Source: Vanessa cardui (Eukaryota; Arthropoda; Insecta; Lepidoptera; Nymphalidae). From it: a stretch of DNA of 64,000 nucleotides. The stretch spans positions 5,388,197 to 5,452,196 of the forward strand of contig NC_061151.1 in assembly GCF_905220365.1 (NCBI RefSeq). The letters run 5' to 3'. The notes beneath the pieces were generated by a model. That model saw only the letters and a list, made by a program, of their open reading frames with translations, was not told where the DNA came from and ran no database searches. Made by a program: the position numbers and the translations under genes. Shown here in pieces: positions 1 through 9,372 of the stretch. The first letter of the stretch is position 1. Each line of letters opens with the position of its first letter.

Positions 1-179
1 TCTACATCTCCCTGAAAATTGAAACTCATTTTGTATGAGTATTCTCAAGAGAGTCAATCAATGTTTATTATGCAATATACTGGATAAAACTAAAACTATT
101 TATCTGTTCTATTTTTAAATTCATTTATTCGTTTGTGTTATAGATTGATGCTCTTTTTTTACCGCATTACCCACCTTAT

Positions 180-495
180 CTACCTTGTGAGAGCCGAGAT
201 AGCCCAGTGGTTATAACGCGTGCATCTTAACCAATGATTTCGGGTTCAAACCCGTAACTCGCACCACTATTTATACGTGCTTAATTTGTGTTTATAATTC
301 AACTCGTTCTCGGCGGTGAAGGAAAACATCGTGAGGAAACCTGCATGTGAATAATTTCATTGAAATTCCGCTACATGTGCATCCCACCAACCCGCATTGG
401 AACAGCGTGGTGGAATATGTTACAAGCCCTCTCTTTTATGGGAGAGGAGGCCGTTAGCCCAGCAGTGGGAAATTTACAGGCTGTTACTTTACTAT
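180..495 (+). mobile_element. SINE-M, full-length copy
   Basis: tRNA-derived SINE. The pol III A box (TAGCCCAGTGG, 200-210) and B box (GGTTCAAACCC, 242-252) are visible, followed by the conserved body and the tail ending CAGCAGTGGGAAATTTACAG. A perfect 13-bp target duplication (TTACCCACCTTAT) lies at 167-179 and 496-508, which fixes the insertion limits. Such elements are mobilised by a partner LINE. The open frame across it is not a gene. Confidence 0.85.
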
Positions 496-734
496 TTACC
501 CACCTTATATTCTATGAGCTATCCTAACTCTTCCAGGCAACGGTGTACCGTGGGTTCCATATGCTGCCTGTTATGTAGCGACAAGGTCACCAAAATTCTA
601 CGCTTTTTTATTGAGACTGTATCGACGTTAAATTTATTTATTTTCTCTTCGTGGTATACCATAATAATTATAAATTATAAAACACTAAATAGCCACTTAA
701 ATAGCCTATCTATTTTGGACCAATAAGACAAATA

Positions 735-912
735 TAGGTACATGTGAATAGTCCCTATGTATACTTAGATCTTTAAAATTACACAGTGGATTTTGATTCG
801 GTTTTTTAAATAGATTTATTGATTCCAGAGGAAGGTTATCTTTAAAACATATAGGTACAACATAGTAGAGAAACACTGTCAGCGTTAGACGCACAACTGG
901 GCGGCGAGCTAG
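735..912 (+). mobile_element. Helitron A remnant, internally deleted
   Basis: It shares the family A segments CCCTATGTATAC, the GGATTTTGAT block and GATTCCAGAGGAAGG. It then jumps to a short GC-rich end finishing in CTAG at 909-912. The 3' CTAG is the Helitron end signal. The 5' limit is uncertain. It abuts the next Helitron A copy head to tail with no spacer. Bases 509-734 before it hold nothing I recognise. Confidence 0.6.
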
Positions 913-1147
913 TCTGTACATAGTATAAAACAAAGTTGCTTTCTCTGTCCCTATATCCCTTTGTATGCTTAAATTTTTAAAATTACGCTACGGATTTTGA
1001 TGTGGTTTTTTTTAATAGATAGAGGGACTCGAGAGGAAAGTTTTAGCATATAGTCCATCGATAGATATAATAAAATTGGAGTGTCTGTTTTTAATATTAA
1101 AATAGCCTTTTTTCTCAATGCTTGTATTTATACATGGTAAATATACC

Positions 1148-1364
1148 ATAAAAAATTAAATTAAAAATTTAAAAAAACCCCCGACTTTATTAAAACCAAA
1201 TGTAATGAACGGAACGAGATATCCATAAACAATTATAATTCCTATGAAAAAATAACTAAGACGGAAAAGCCTATAAAAAGGAAAAAATAACTTTAAACTT
1301 ATGTTTGTATGGGAGTACTTATGTATGGAATTTTTTTTATAATGTTATCGCGTCGGGGGACCGC
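1148..1364 (+). repeat. Left arm of a 217-bp perfect inverted repeat
   Basis: This is the exact reverse complement of 1955-2171 as far as I could read, base for base. The outer end is AT-rich. Inside lie AACCCCCGACTTT near 1177 and GCGTCGGGGGACCGC at 1350-1364, so each arm itself has inverted GC ends. The arms are separated by 590 bp. Confidence 0.9.
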
Positions 1365-1519
1365 CCTATTTATTGGCTAAACGTTTGTCAAAGTTATTTA
1401 TAAGTATTTAGGTACTTATTAAGTTTTTTCTTAGTCCTATATTCATTTATTTCGTTTGTGTTATGCTATGATGTATCGTATACTTGTATATGTATATATT
1501 ATATAATTTTATATGTAGG

Positions 1520-1760
1520 TATATAGGCTTTGCTTCGAGAAAGCAACGCGCACGAATTATGTTGAATGGCGCGCACGAGTTGCATTGCATGCCGCCGCCC
1601 GCACGCAGCGCGGCGACGAACGCGGCAAGAAGCGAGCGCGGGCGGCGCGGGTGTGTCGCGGGAGGGGGAAAGTGGGCGGAGCGTATCGCTATCGAGTTTG
1701 GTAACCCGAGCGGGCAGACACGCGAGGGCAGACGTCGTTGATGGTTGTGTTTTACATTGA
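1520..1760. promoter_or_regulatory. CpG-rich promoter-like core between the inverted arms
   Basis: The base composition changes sharply here: a roughly 200-bp GC-rich block with about thirty CpG pairs inside very AT-rich DNA, including a GGGCGG box near 1675. It sits about 1 kb upstream of the Rep/helicase start, so it is the likely transcription start area of the element. Because it lies between two identical inverted arms, it could fire outward in both directions. No TATA box was assigned. Confidence 0.5.
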
Positions 1761-1943
1761 AAATTTTTCGAGTCAATTTAGTGTGAGTCATCGTAGAAAT
1801 TTTGGTTTTAGTATTGATTAGTATAGTTTGGTTGTGTATTAAGTTTTTAAGTTGATTTACCTGGATTTCATAATACTATTTTTAACATTTTCGTTGTAAT
1901 TTAATATTTTGTTTGGTTTCTAATTTAATATCTTTTATGTTTT

Positions 1944-2187
1944 GTGAGTAAGTTGCGGTCCCCCGACGCGATAACATTATAAAAAAAATTCCATACATAA
2001 GTACTCCCATACAAACATAAGTTTAAAGTTATTTTTTCCTTTTTATAGGCTTTTCCGTCTTAGTTATTTTTTCATAGGAATTATAATTGTTTATGGATAT
2101 CTCGTTCCGTTCATTACATTTGGTTTTAATAAAGTCGGGGGTTTTTTTAAATTTTTAATTTAATTTTTTATTTCATGCTTTTTGTAG
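1944..2187 (+). other. Putative 5'-leader intron containing the right arm
   Basis: A strong donor-like GTGAGTAAG starts at 1944 and an acceptor-like TTTTTGTAG ends at 2187. The interval contains the whole right arm of the inverted repeat (1955-2171). If used, splicing would remove the arm from the Rep/helicase mRNA. A second donor-like GTGAGT lies at 1783. This is a prediction from splice consensus only. Confidence 0.35.
1955..2171 (-). repeat. Right arm of the 217-bp perfect inverted repeat
   Basis: Partner of 1148-1364. On the plus strand it runs from GCGGTCCCCCGACGCG to AAGTCGGGGGTTTTT followed by AT-rich sequence. Its inner end resembles the right terminus of the whole element (GCGTCGGGGGTTAAAAA at 9361-9377). 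Confidence 0.9.
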
Positions 2188-2786
2188 GAACTCCTTAGCG
2201 ATTTTATTCCATTTCTTTTGATTTCTTTGTCGTACCTTTTAATTTGTATAGTTTGTGTTCATAGTTTATGCAGGTGTTTTTAATCAAAGGTTTTAAACAT
2301 TTTCAATTTAATTTTTGTTTCATTATTTTTGTAGGGATTTCTTCAGGATTTTATTCCATTTCTTTAAATTTCTTTGTCGTACCTTTTAATTTGTATAGTT
2401 TAGGTAAGTTTTTAATAAGTCAAGTGATTCAAACACTTTGAATTAAATTTTTTTGGTTCATGTTTTTTGTAGGGATATCATTTATTTCTTACGTTTTAAG
2501 TTGTTTATTATGAAAAAAAATTGGAAGAATTTGGTGAAAATTTATGTCTTTTTTATAAACAAAATTAGAATTGTGAATTCATAGTGATTTAAACATTTTG
2601 AATTAAATTTTTTGGTTCATGTTTTTTGTAGGATTTCATTTATTTCTTACGTTTTAAGAATTTGTTGTATATTATTGTTTCTTTTGAAAAAAAAAATGGT
2701 ATAATTTGATGAAAATTGATGTATTTTTATAAAAAAAAATTAGAATTGTGAATTTATAGTAAACGAATGACTTTTTATTAAAAAAA
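2188..2786 (+). repeat. Degenerate tandem repeats with repeated splice-acceptor-like motif
   Basis: The leader before the start codon is built of about four related units of 138-159 bp. Each unit boundary carries TTTTTGTAG(G), with AG at 2186-2187, 2333-2334, 2471-2472 and 2630-2631. The first two units share ATTTTATTCCATTTCTTT and TTTCTTTGTCGTACC; the last two share TTTATTTCTTACGTTTTAAG and ATTAGAATTGTGAAT. The fourth unit runs into the ATG at 2787. Confidence 0.6.
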
Positions 2787-3120
2787 ATGGTACTGGGTCG
2801 AAAAAATAAAAAAGCTCAATACGTAGCTAAAAGGCGCAAGTTAACTCAGCTTGACGAAAATACTTTCGACAAAAATAGCTTCTTGTCATCACAAGCTGCT
2901 CGAAAAGCTGAACTACGTAGTCAGGAGGATTTATTAAATAGAAAACGTCGTTTGGATAGTGATGCAGCATCTAAGGCTTTACGGAGATCCAAAGAAAATA
3001 GGGTTAAACGTTGTTTTCGTAATATGAAAAATGCCAGTTGTACTAAAATTTCGCGATCTATTGAAACACCAGATCAACGCACTTTCAGGCATGCTAAAAA
3101 TGCAGAGTCTACTGCTGCTT

Positions 3121-3440
3121 CTCGTTTAAATGAGACCTTGGAACAAAATTCGTTAAGGCGGGCTACTAATACGCAGCGTACTGCTGAGTCTCGTTTAAAT
3201 GAGACCCCGGAACAAAGTTCCTTAAGGCGGGCTACTAATACGCAGCGTACTGCTGAGTCTCGTTTAAATGAGACCCCAGAACAAAGTTCGTTAAGGCGGG
3301 CTACTAATACTCAGTGTACTGCTGCTTCTCGTTTAATTGAAACCCCAGAACAAAGTTCGTTAAGGCGGGCTACTAATACGCAGCGTACTGCTGAGTCTCG
3401 CTCAAATGAAACTCCGGAACAACATGCTTTGAGGCTTACT
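3121..3440 (+). repeat. In-frame 69-bp tandem repeat in the Rep/helicase N-terminus
   Basis: Units start at 3121, 3190, 3259, 3328 and 3397 (the last partial), an exact 69-bp period encoding 23 residues such as TPEQSSLRRATNTQ. Being a multiple of three, it can expand or shrink without breaking the frame. The repeats are basic and polar, possibly a DNA-binding or linker region. Confidence 0.85.
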
Positions 3441-6400
3441 AGCGATGCAGTAGCTACAGCTTTGTCTAGAGCCAAACTTAGGACTGATTTTCAAAATTCA
3501 ATAAACAAATTTGCTGACACAATTTGTTTAATCTGTAATAAGCTTTGCTATCGTCAGCAAGTACAGTCAGTAAGATTAGCTAGTTTGCCAGAAAATATAC
3601 TACCTAATGAGTTAATAGCACAACATGACGTTATCTCTGCCTGTCACCGATGTGTTGGTATACTACGTAAGTCAAGAACACCTACTCAAGCCTACTGGAA
3701 TAATATGTCATTGGATGAAATTCCTCCAGAAATAGCGTCACTATCTGATGTAGAAGTACGTTTGCTAAGTAGGATAATTCCATTCGTGAAAATGGTCAAA
3801 CTTGGTGGTCGCTTCGGGCAGCATGGTTTCCATGGTCAGGCTGTACTTTTTGGTCAAGATGTTGAAGAAATCGCTGAGCAGCTTCCTCTGAGAATCAGTA
3901 GTGCTGGTCTAGTGATTATTTGCGAACAATTAGAATCGGTTGAAAGGTTACGTCAATTTTCTGTTAATATTCAAAAACTGCGAGCTGCATTAGATTGGTT
4001 AATTGCCAATAATCCTTTGTATAGAAATGTTACAGTTAATTTTAATAATGAAAATTATGATGTTCACGAAATTTGTCATGTTCAAAATGATGACGTAACA
4101 CATCAGGAAAAAAATACAAATGAAACAACTTGTTTTCAGGATATTGGCAATAATCGACGTATACTGAGAGGTTCTTTTCATCAAAGTCATAGTAAATTCC
4201 AAAATTTTTCTAGAGGAAAACAATGTACTGCGAATGCAGCAGTAGCTATTACAGCTGCAAAAATTAAAGAAACAGATACATGGTCCCCTAATATAATTGA
4301 TTCAATTTTAATTTCTGGTGATCGTTTATACTCAAGTAGTATACGATCTCGAAGGGTTCCTAATCCGGCTGAAGCTGATGTAGAATATTTACGTGTTCAT
4401 GAGTTGCAAGTCAATTTCGAAGCGTTGAGTCATTCATGTCTTATACAAATTCAAGACGAAACTTATTCGATTTGCGGCCATTTGACCGTAAGTATTGATG
4501 GATTTCCTAATTTAAAGAATGGTTTAATTCAGTTTTTTACCGAATCTGATGTTGATGGTGGAGCTATTGTAACTTGTAATGGGGTATCGGTCGCAATATG
4601 GAAAAACGACAATTTATACTACTTGTTTGATTCCCATTCAAGGGGACCAAAGGGTCGAGTGGCTCAAGATGGAACAGCTTGTTTGATGTCTTTTACCAAT
4701 ATTACACAATTGTGGTCAGTTTTAAAATCAAACCTACCAAAATCCCAAGGGAATAGGCCAGACGATGATCAATATAGCATTACAAAAATTACTCCTGATG
4801 TACACCGATTACATCAAAATGAAACTGAGCTCCAAAATGACATTTATACTACAGCAAATACCCAGCAACTGCAGTCATCAGAATTAACTAATGAAAATAT
4901 TGTTATAACCTCCTCAGTTTTGCGTGTTGTAGATGAACCAATTCCTGAACTGTCTACTGTTATAGAGAACAATAACTGTGATCAGCTACCTATTCATCAA
5001 CTTCGAAGGAAAACTGACGCCCCTTTACAAATAGCCAGGGAAAAAAGAGCAGAAGAACTGTCTTGGTTTAAATTATTTCCTTACGGTAGAAATGGTTTAC
5101 AAGAAAATCGAGCTCATTCTATAACACCATTAGACTACTGTCAAGCTAGAATTATGGGAGCTGATAATCGTTTTCAACGACATGACTATCTGTTTTATGC
5201 ATTATCAGTAATGGAATTTTATAGAGCAAAACAAAATGTAGGGGTTGTTTTGAGGATGCGCCAGGGAGAAAATCGACCCGAAAACTTAGTAGAAAATATT
5301 CACCTTAATATGCGAAACATGCGCGGATCGAATGCGTATTGGCAGAGTGCGTGTTCGGGTTTAATTGCTATGGTAAAGAATATAGGGCCACCTACGTGGT
5401 TCCTTACATTGAGTTGCAACGATCTGAATTGGAACGATATACTGAAGGCGTTATTAATTGCTGCTGGCAGAGGAAATGAAAATCCAACTGATTTAACCTT
5501 TAATGATAAACAAGCGTTGGTTAACGGTCATCCTGTAACTCTAAGCCGGCAATTCATGATCAGAGTTAATGCATTTATGAATTATTTAAAAAATGATCAT
5601 TATATTCTAGGAGGCAATGTCACTGATTTCTGGTGGAGAATTGAATTCCAAAACCGGGGAAGTCCACACCTGCATATGTTGTGCTGGATCCAAAATGCTC
5701 CTAATTTTGATACTCCTCAAGGAAAAAAATTGATTAGTGACACTGTTTCTTGTTCATTAAATAATGCAGATGATGAACTCAATGATATTGTTAAACGAGT
5801 CCAAATACATTCCCATTCTACCACATGTTATAAAAACAGGCAGGACCAACATTGCAGATTTAACTTTCCCAGACCGGCGAGTGATGACACAGTTTTATTG
5901 GGACCCGACGAAACTTTACGGAATAATGGACGATTTTGTATTTTGACTAGAAAACCTGAAGAGCAATATGTTAATAACTACAATCCGCAGATACTAAAAC
6001 TTTGGAAAGGAAATATGGACATCCAACCGTGTGGTAATGTTACTGCTGTTTCGTATTACATAGCTAAATACACTTCAAAGCACGAACCTCAGGATGTAGG
6101 TCAAGCGGTAAAAGATGCAGTAAGCAAAGTCAGATCTTGCCATGGGGATATTGGTAGGCAATTATTTGCTGTGTCTATGGCAATACTAAACCATCGCAGA
6201 GTGTCAGCTTGTGAATGCGCATACAGATTATGCCATTTAAAACTAAGAGATAGCTCTCGAAAAGTAGTTTTTGTAAACACATGCCGACCTCATGAACGCT
6301 ACCGTATGTTAAGATATGACAGTGACGACGGTCAAACATATCGAAATATATTCGATAAATATATTCAAAGACCAACAAATCTGGAACATCTAAGTTTAGC

Positions 6401-7934
6401 AGAATTTGCCGTCAATTATGAACATACAAGTCGATTTGTAAACGACGAAGAAAACGGTGATACTGAGGCTTATGAAGACTTAGAAGAGGGCACTGAAACA
6501 ACGCGAAACTCAATCAGACTTTTAAATGGAAGCATAATGAAAAGGCGAAGAAAGCCAGCAATTTTGAGGACACGCTATTATACACAAACAGGAGACCGAG
6601 AAGGCTATTTTTATAGCTATCTTGTAGCCCATGTGCCATTTAGGAATGAAGATGATTTACTGGCTGACTTTGAAACTTGCGAAGAAGCTTTTATGGAACA
6701 GCGAAATTTGTTACGTCCTTTTCATGGAGATTCTGTAGAACAGTTTCAGTTTATTGAACGCGAGCTTCAGCAAGTCATTGGACAAGTTTTAGCGTTAGCT
6801 GAACCTCCTTTATTAAATAATTTCAATGGTCAACAAACAGAAAACTTTGATGTAGGAGCGATTGTTGAAGGATATGATCCACGAATGGCTGATGCTGATG
6901 TCGATATCGAAGGAGAAGAAGTTGAAGAATCATCACACATCAATATCATGGACGCCGAATTTCATCACATGGTTAGGAGCATGAACTTAGAACAAAAGAA
7001 AATATATGATGAAGTAACAAAACGAATAAGAGATGAAGTGATAAATGAAGCAAACACAAATGTTCCACTTAAGTTATTCGTTACAGGAGGAGCTGGCAGT
7101 GGCAAATCTTTCGTACTTAAAACTTTAGTTCATCATATTCGACGCTGTTACGCTCCCACAGTAGATCAATTGTTGAATGCAAGTTTTGTTGAAGTTACAG
7201 CACCTACAGGAGTAGCAGCACGGCTTGTAAATGGAAAAACACTGCATAGTGCATTTTCTCTCGGCATAGAAAAAGGTCGAGCCACAGTCTACAGGCAAAT
7301 GACAGGACAACGTCTGGAAGACATGCGAAGAAAATGGCGTTATATCCGTTGGCTTGTAATTGATGAAATATCAATGGTATCATACGAAGTTTTACGTTCT
7401 ATACATCTCCGTTTACAAGAATTCAAAAATTGTCCAGATATTTTTGGTGGAGTAAACATCTTAGTTTTTGGAGATATAATGCAATTGTCACCTGTAAAGG
7501 GTAGCTGGTGCTTTAAACAACCTCTTGTATTCCAAGGAGAGCCCCATCTATGGCATTATTTTGGACTTTGTGAGCTTCAAACTAATGTGAGACAACAAAA
7601 TGATAGCCAATTTATTGATATATTGAATAATCTTCGGGTGGGAGAGTTGAGTATGGAGCAGTACGAAATTTTACTTGAGAGAAGTAGAGTACCACTGACT
7701 GGAGATTTTGCTGATGGAAATGCTGTACAGATTTTTCCTACCATAAAATTGGTAAATAATTATAATGACAAAATGGTAGAGTTAATGGCCGACTCAGTAA
7801 AAATTTATACAGTCAATGCTCATGACGAGTCTAAAGAACCTGCCACCTATTGCCAAAAACCTATCCACGTTTCAATACCTCAAGATCCAAACTGTACAGG
7901 AGGGTTGCTCAGTTCAATTAAAATTGCAATCGGA

Positions 7935-7983
7935 GAAATAAAGTTCTTTAAATTCTTATGAGAAATAAAGTTCTTTAACCACA
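7935..7983 (+). other. 49-bp insertion that breaks the helicase frame
   Basis: Removing 7935-7983 joins GGA (Gly) to GCTAGAGTGATG, restoring reading in the helicase. The insert holds a direct repeat of GAGAAATAAAGTTCTTTA (7933-7950 and 7960-7977, period 27). It gives a TGA stop at 7959 and a +1 shift. A 42-bp GT...AG stretch (7943-7984) exists but is too short for a normal insect intron. Confidence 0.75.
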
Positions 7984-8681
7984 GCTAGAGTGATGTTGAG
8001 AGTAAATTTAAAGGTGTCTGAAGGGTTAGTTAATGGCAGCATGGGGGTTATCAAAAAAATTGAATGGCATGGACTTCGCCGGGACCAACTCGAAGAAGGT
8101 GAACTTCCGAAAACAATATTTATTAAATTCGATGACGAGTCCATTGGCAAAAGTTCCAAAGACCAAAATGGCTTGATTCCTATACAACCACACAGCATAA
8201 TTTTTCAAGGTCTTAGAGGGTATGGTAATATTGAAAGAACAATGTTTCCAATTATTTTAAGTTGGGCTGTTACTGTACATAAGTTGCAAGGAACCACCGT
8301 TGAAAAGGCTGTAGTATATTTGGGAAAAAAAAATTTTGCAAAAGGTCAAGCGTACGTTGCTTTAAGCCGAGTAAAAAGTTTAAGTGGTGTCGCTATTTGT
8401 GAGCTCGACCAAAGGAAGCTGTTTAATAATCCTCATGATAAATTGGCCTTGGCAGAATTGCAAAGGTTGAAAAGCAGTAAAGATTGATTATTATTTTAAA
8501 TAATTTTTAAATGCCATAATTCTAGCTTGACAGAGTCCAAATTACATAAATTGGTATATATAAATATGTTAAATTTATTAAAAAAAATTATGAATTGATA
8601 TACATATGTAACTATATCATTAGTGATATACAATTTCTTTAATTTTAACTTGTAAGGTTTAACATTCTAAATGATTTGGTA

Positions 8682-8687
8682 AATAAA
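8682..8687 (+). terminator. Candidate polyadenylation signal of the Rep/helicase transcript
   Basis: AATAAA lies about 195 bp after the helicase stop codon, the first clear canonical signal downstream. Inferred from position only. Confidence 0.35.
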
Positions 8688-8751
8688 TAAGCACACTTTT
8701 CCTTTTAAAACAGCATGTACAAGCCAAAATTTTGAAAAAAATTTGAAAAAT

Positions 8752-8869
8752 ATTTATTTGTTGCTTGTGGTAGTGTCCACCTTGCTTTTTACGAGGTGAA
8801 ATGAGGTGAAATTTTCATTTCATTACACCTTGTCCACGAGGTGGACACTACCACAAACAACAAATAAAT
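8752..8869. repeat. Small inverted-repeat (MITE-like) unit in the 3' region
   Basis: Arms 8752-8782 and 8839-8869 are near-perfect reverse complements over 31 bp, built around GTGGTAGTGTCCACCT. The centre repeats GAGGTGAAAT. It could be a small MITE inside the element or a hairpin in its 3' UTR. Confidence 0.6.
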
Positions 8870-8897
8870 GGATGGATATGGATATGGATATCAAATG

Positions 8898-9185
8898 ATA
8901 TCAATATATCCATAAAGCGCCATTCTGTAGAGGCAGCCATCTTGGATTTTAAATTTTTCATACCTAATAGTATTTCACTAGTCAAGCCCTTTCATTTGAT
9001 ACCAATATTGATCAAGTTGTAATAAAAAAATGTAAAGCACCATTTTGTAGAAGCAGCCATCTTGTATTTTAAATTTGTCATATCTAATAGTATTCTACTA
9101 GTCAAGCCCTTTCATTTGATACCCATATTGATGGAGTTTAAAAAAAATATCTAATCTGTCATTTTGTGGCGGCGGCCATCTTGGA
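8898..9185 (+). repeat. Imperfect tandem repeats near the element's 3' end
   Basis: About 2.5 units with a period near 120 bp. Each contains a GCCATTCTGTAGAGGCAGCC-like block, CTAATAGTATT, then CAAGCCCTTTCATTTGATAC. Subterminal tandem repeats are common in Helitron-like elements. The short frame at 9164-9430 runs through this and the CA tract and is not a gene. Confidence 0.7.
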
Positions 9186-9295
9186 ACAATTTTCATCAAA
9201 CTTACGTAAAAACACTCTCGACATTTTCTACTGTCAAACAAAAAAAACTAAATCAAAATCGGTCCATCCGTTCGGCGGCTAGAGTGGTACAGACA

Positions 9296-9296
<1 letters not shown>

Positions 9297-9327
<31 letters not shown>
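9297..9327. repeat. (CA)n microsatellite
   Basis: About 15 CA units just inside the right end of the element, with AGACAGAC steps on the left side and AGACACG on the right. Confidence 0.9.
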
Positions 9328-9333
<6 letters not shown>

Positions 9334-9343
9334 TCAAACTTAT

Positions 9344-9372
9344 AACACCCCGTCGTTTTTGCGTCGGGGGTT
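9344..9372 (+). promoter_or_regulatory. Terminal GC hairpin of the Helitron-like element
   Basis: AACACCCCG and CGGGGGTT can pair around a TCGTTTTTGCGT loop. Helitron-like elements carry a short GC hairpin near the 3' end that marks the end of strand transfer. It mirrors the CCCCCGAC signal at the left end. Confidence 0.5.

Larger units (their letters stand above)
2787..8487 (+). pseudogene. Helitron Rep/helicase, nearly intact, one frameshifting insertion
   Basis: Rolling-circle transposase fused to a PIF1-type DNA helicase, which nicks and unwinds the element's DNA during transposition. The first frame is 1,724 codons (2787-7961); the second resumes at 7984 and runs to 8487. Order: a 23-residue tandem repeat (about 112-220); a DUF6570-like zone with paired CxxC motifs (about 235-350); a C76-peptidase-like zone with QC at 479-480 and FDSH at 614-617; the HUH motif (HLH, 961-963); the Y2 motif YIAKY (tyrosines 1091 and 1095); then the helicase with Walker A GGAGSGKS (1434-1441), Walker B VIDE (1524-1527) and GD (1562-1563). 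Later helicase motifs (VHKLQGTT, YVALSR) are in the second frame. The start is the ATG after an AT-rich leader. A 49-bp insertion at 7935-7983 adds a stop and shifts frame. All key catalytic residues are present. Host-gene neighbours: none. Confidence 0.92.

Noticed and set aside
200..252. tRNA-like A and B boxes, repeated many times through the window
   Set aside because: They are heads of SINE-M and SINE-T copies followed by the same SINE bodies; no cloverleaf or anticodon stem of a true tRNA gene is seen.
1484..1741. Arg/Ala-rich open frames on both strands in the CpG-rich core
   Set aside because: Open frames are expected in GC-rich DNA; no motif, and the position suits a promoter better.
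7943..7984. Mini-intron that would repair the helicase frame
   Set aside because: 42 bp is too short for a usual insect intron and the donor is poor; an insertion explains the direct repeat better.
8898..9185. Possible CRISPR-like repeat array
   Set aside because: Only 2.5 long imperfect tandem units without spacers, in a eukaryotic transposon.
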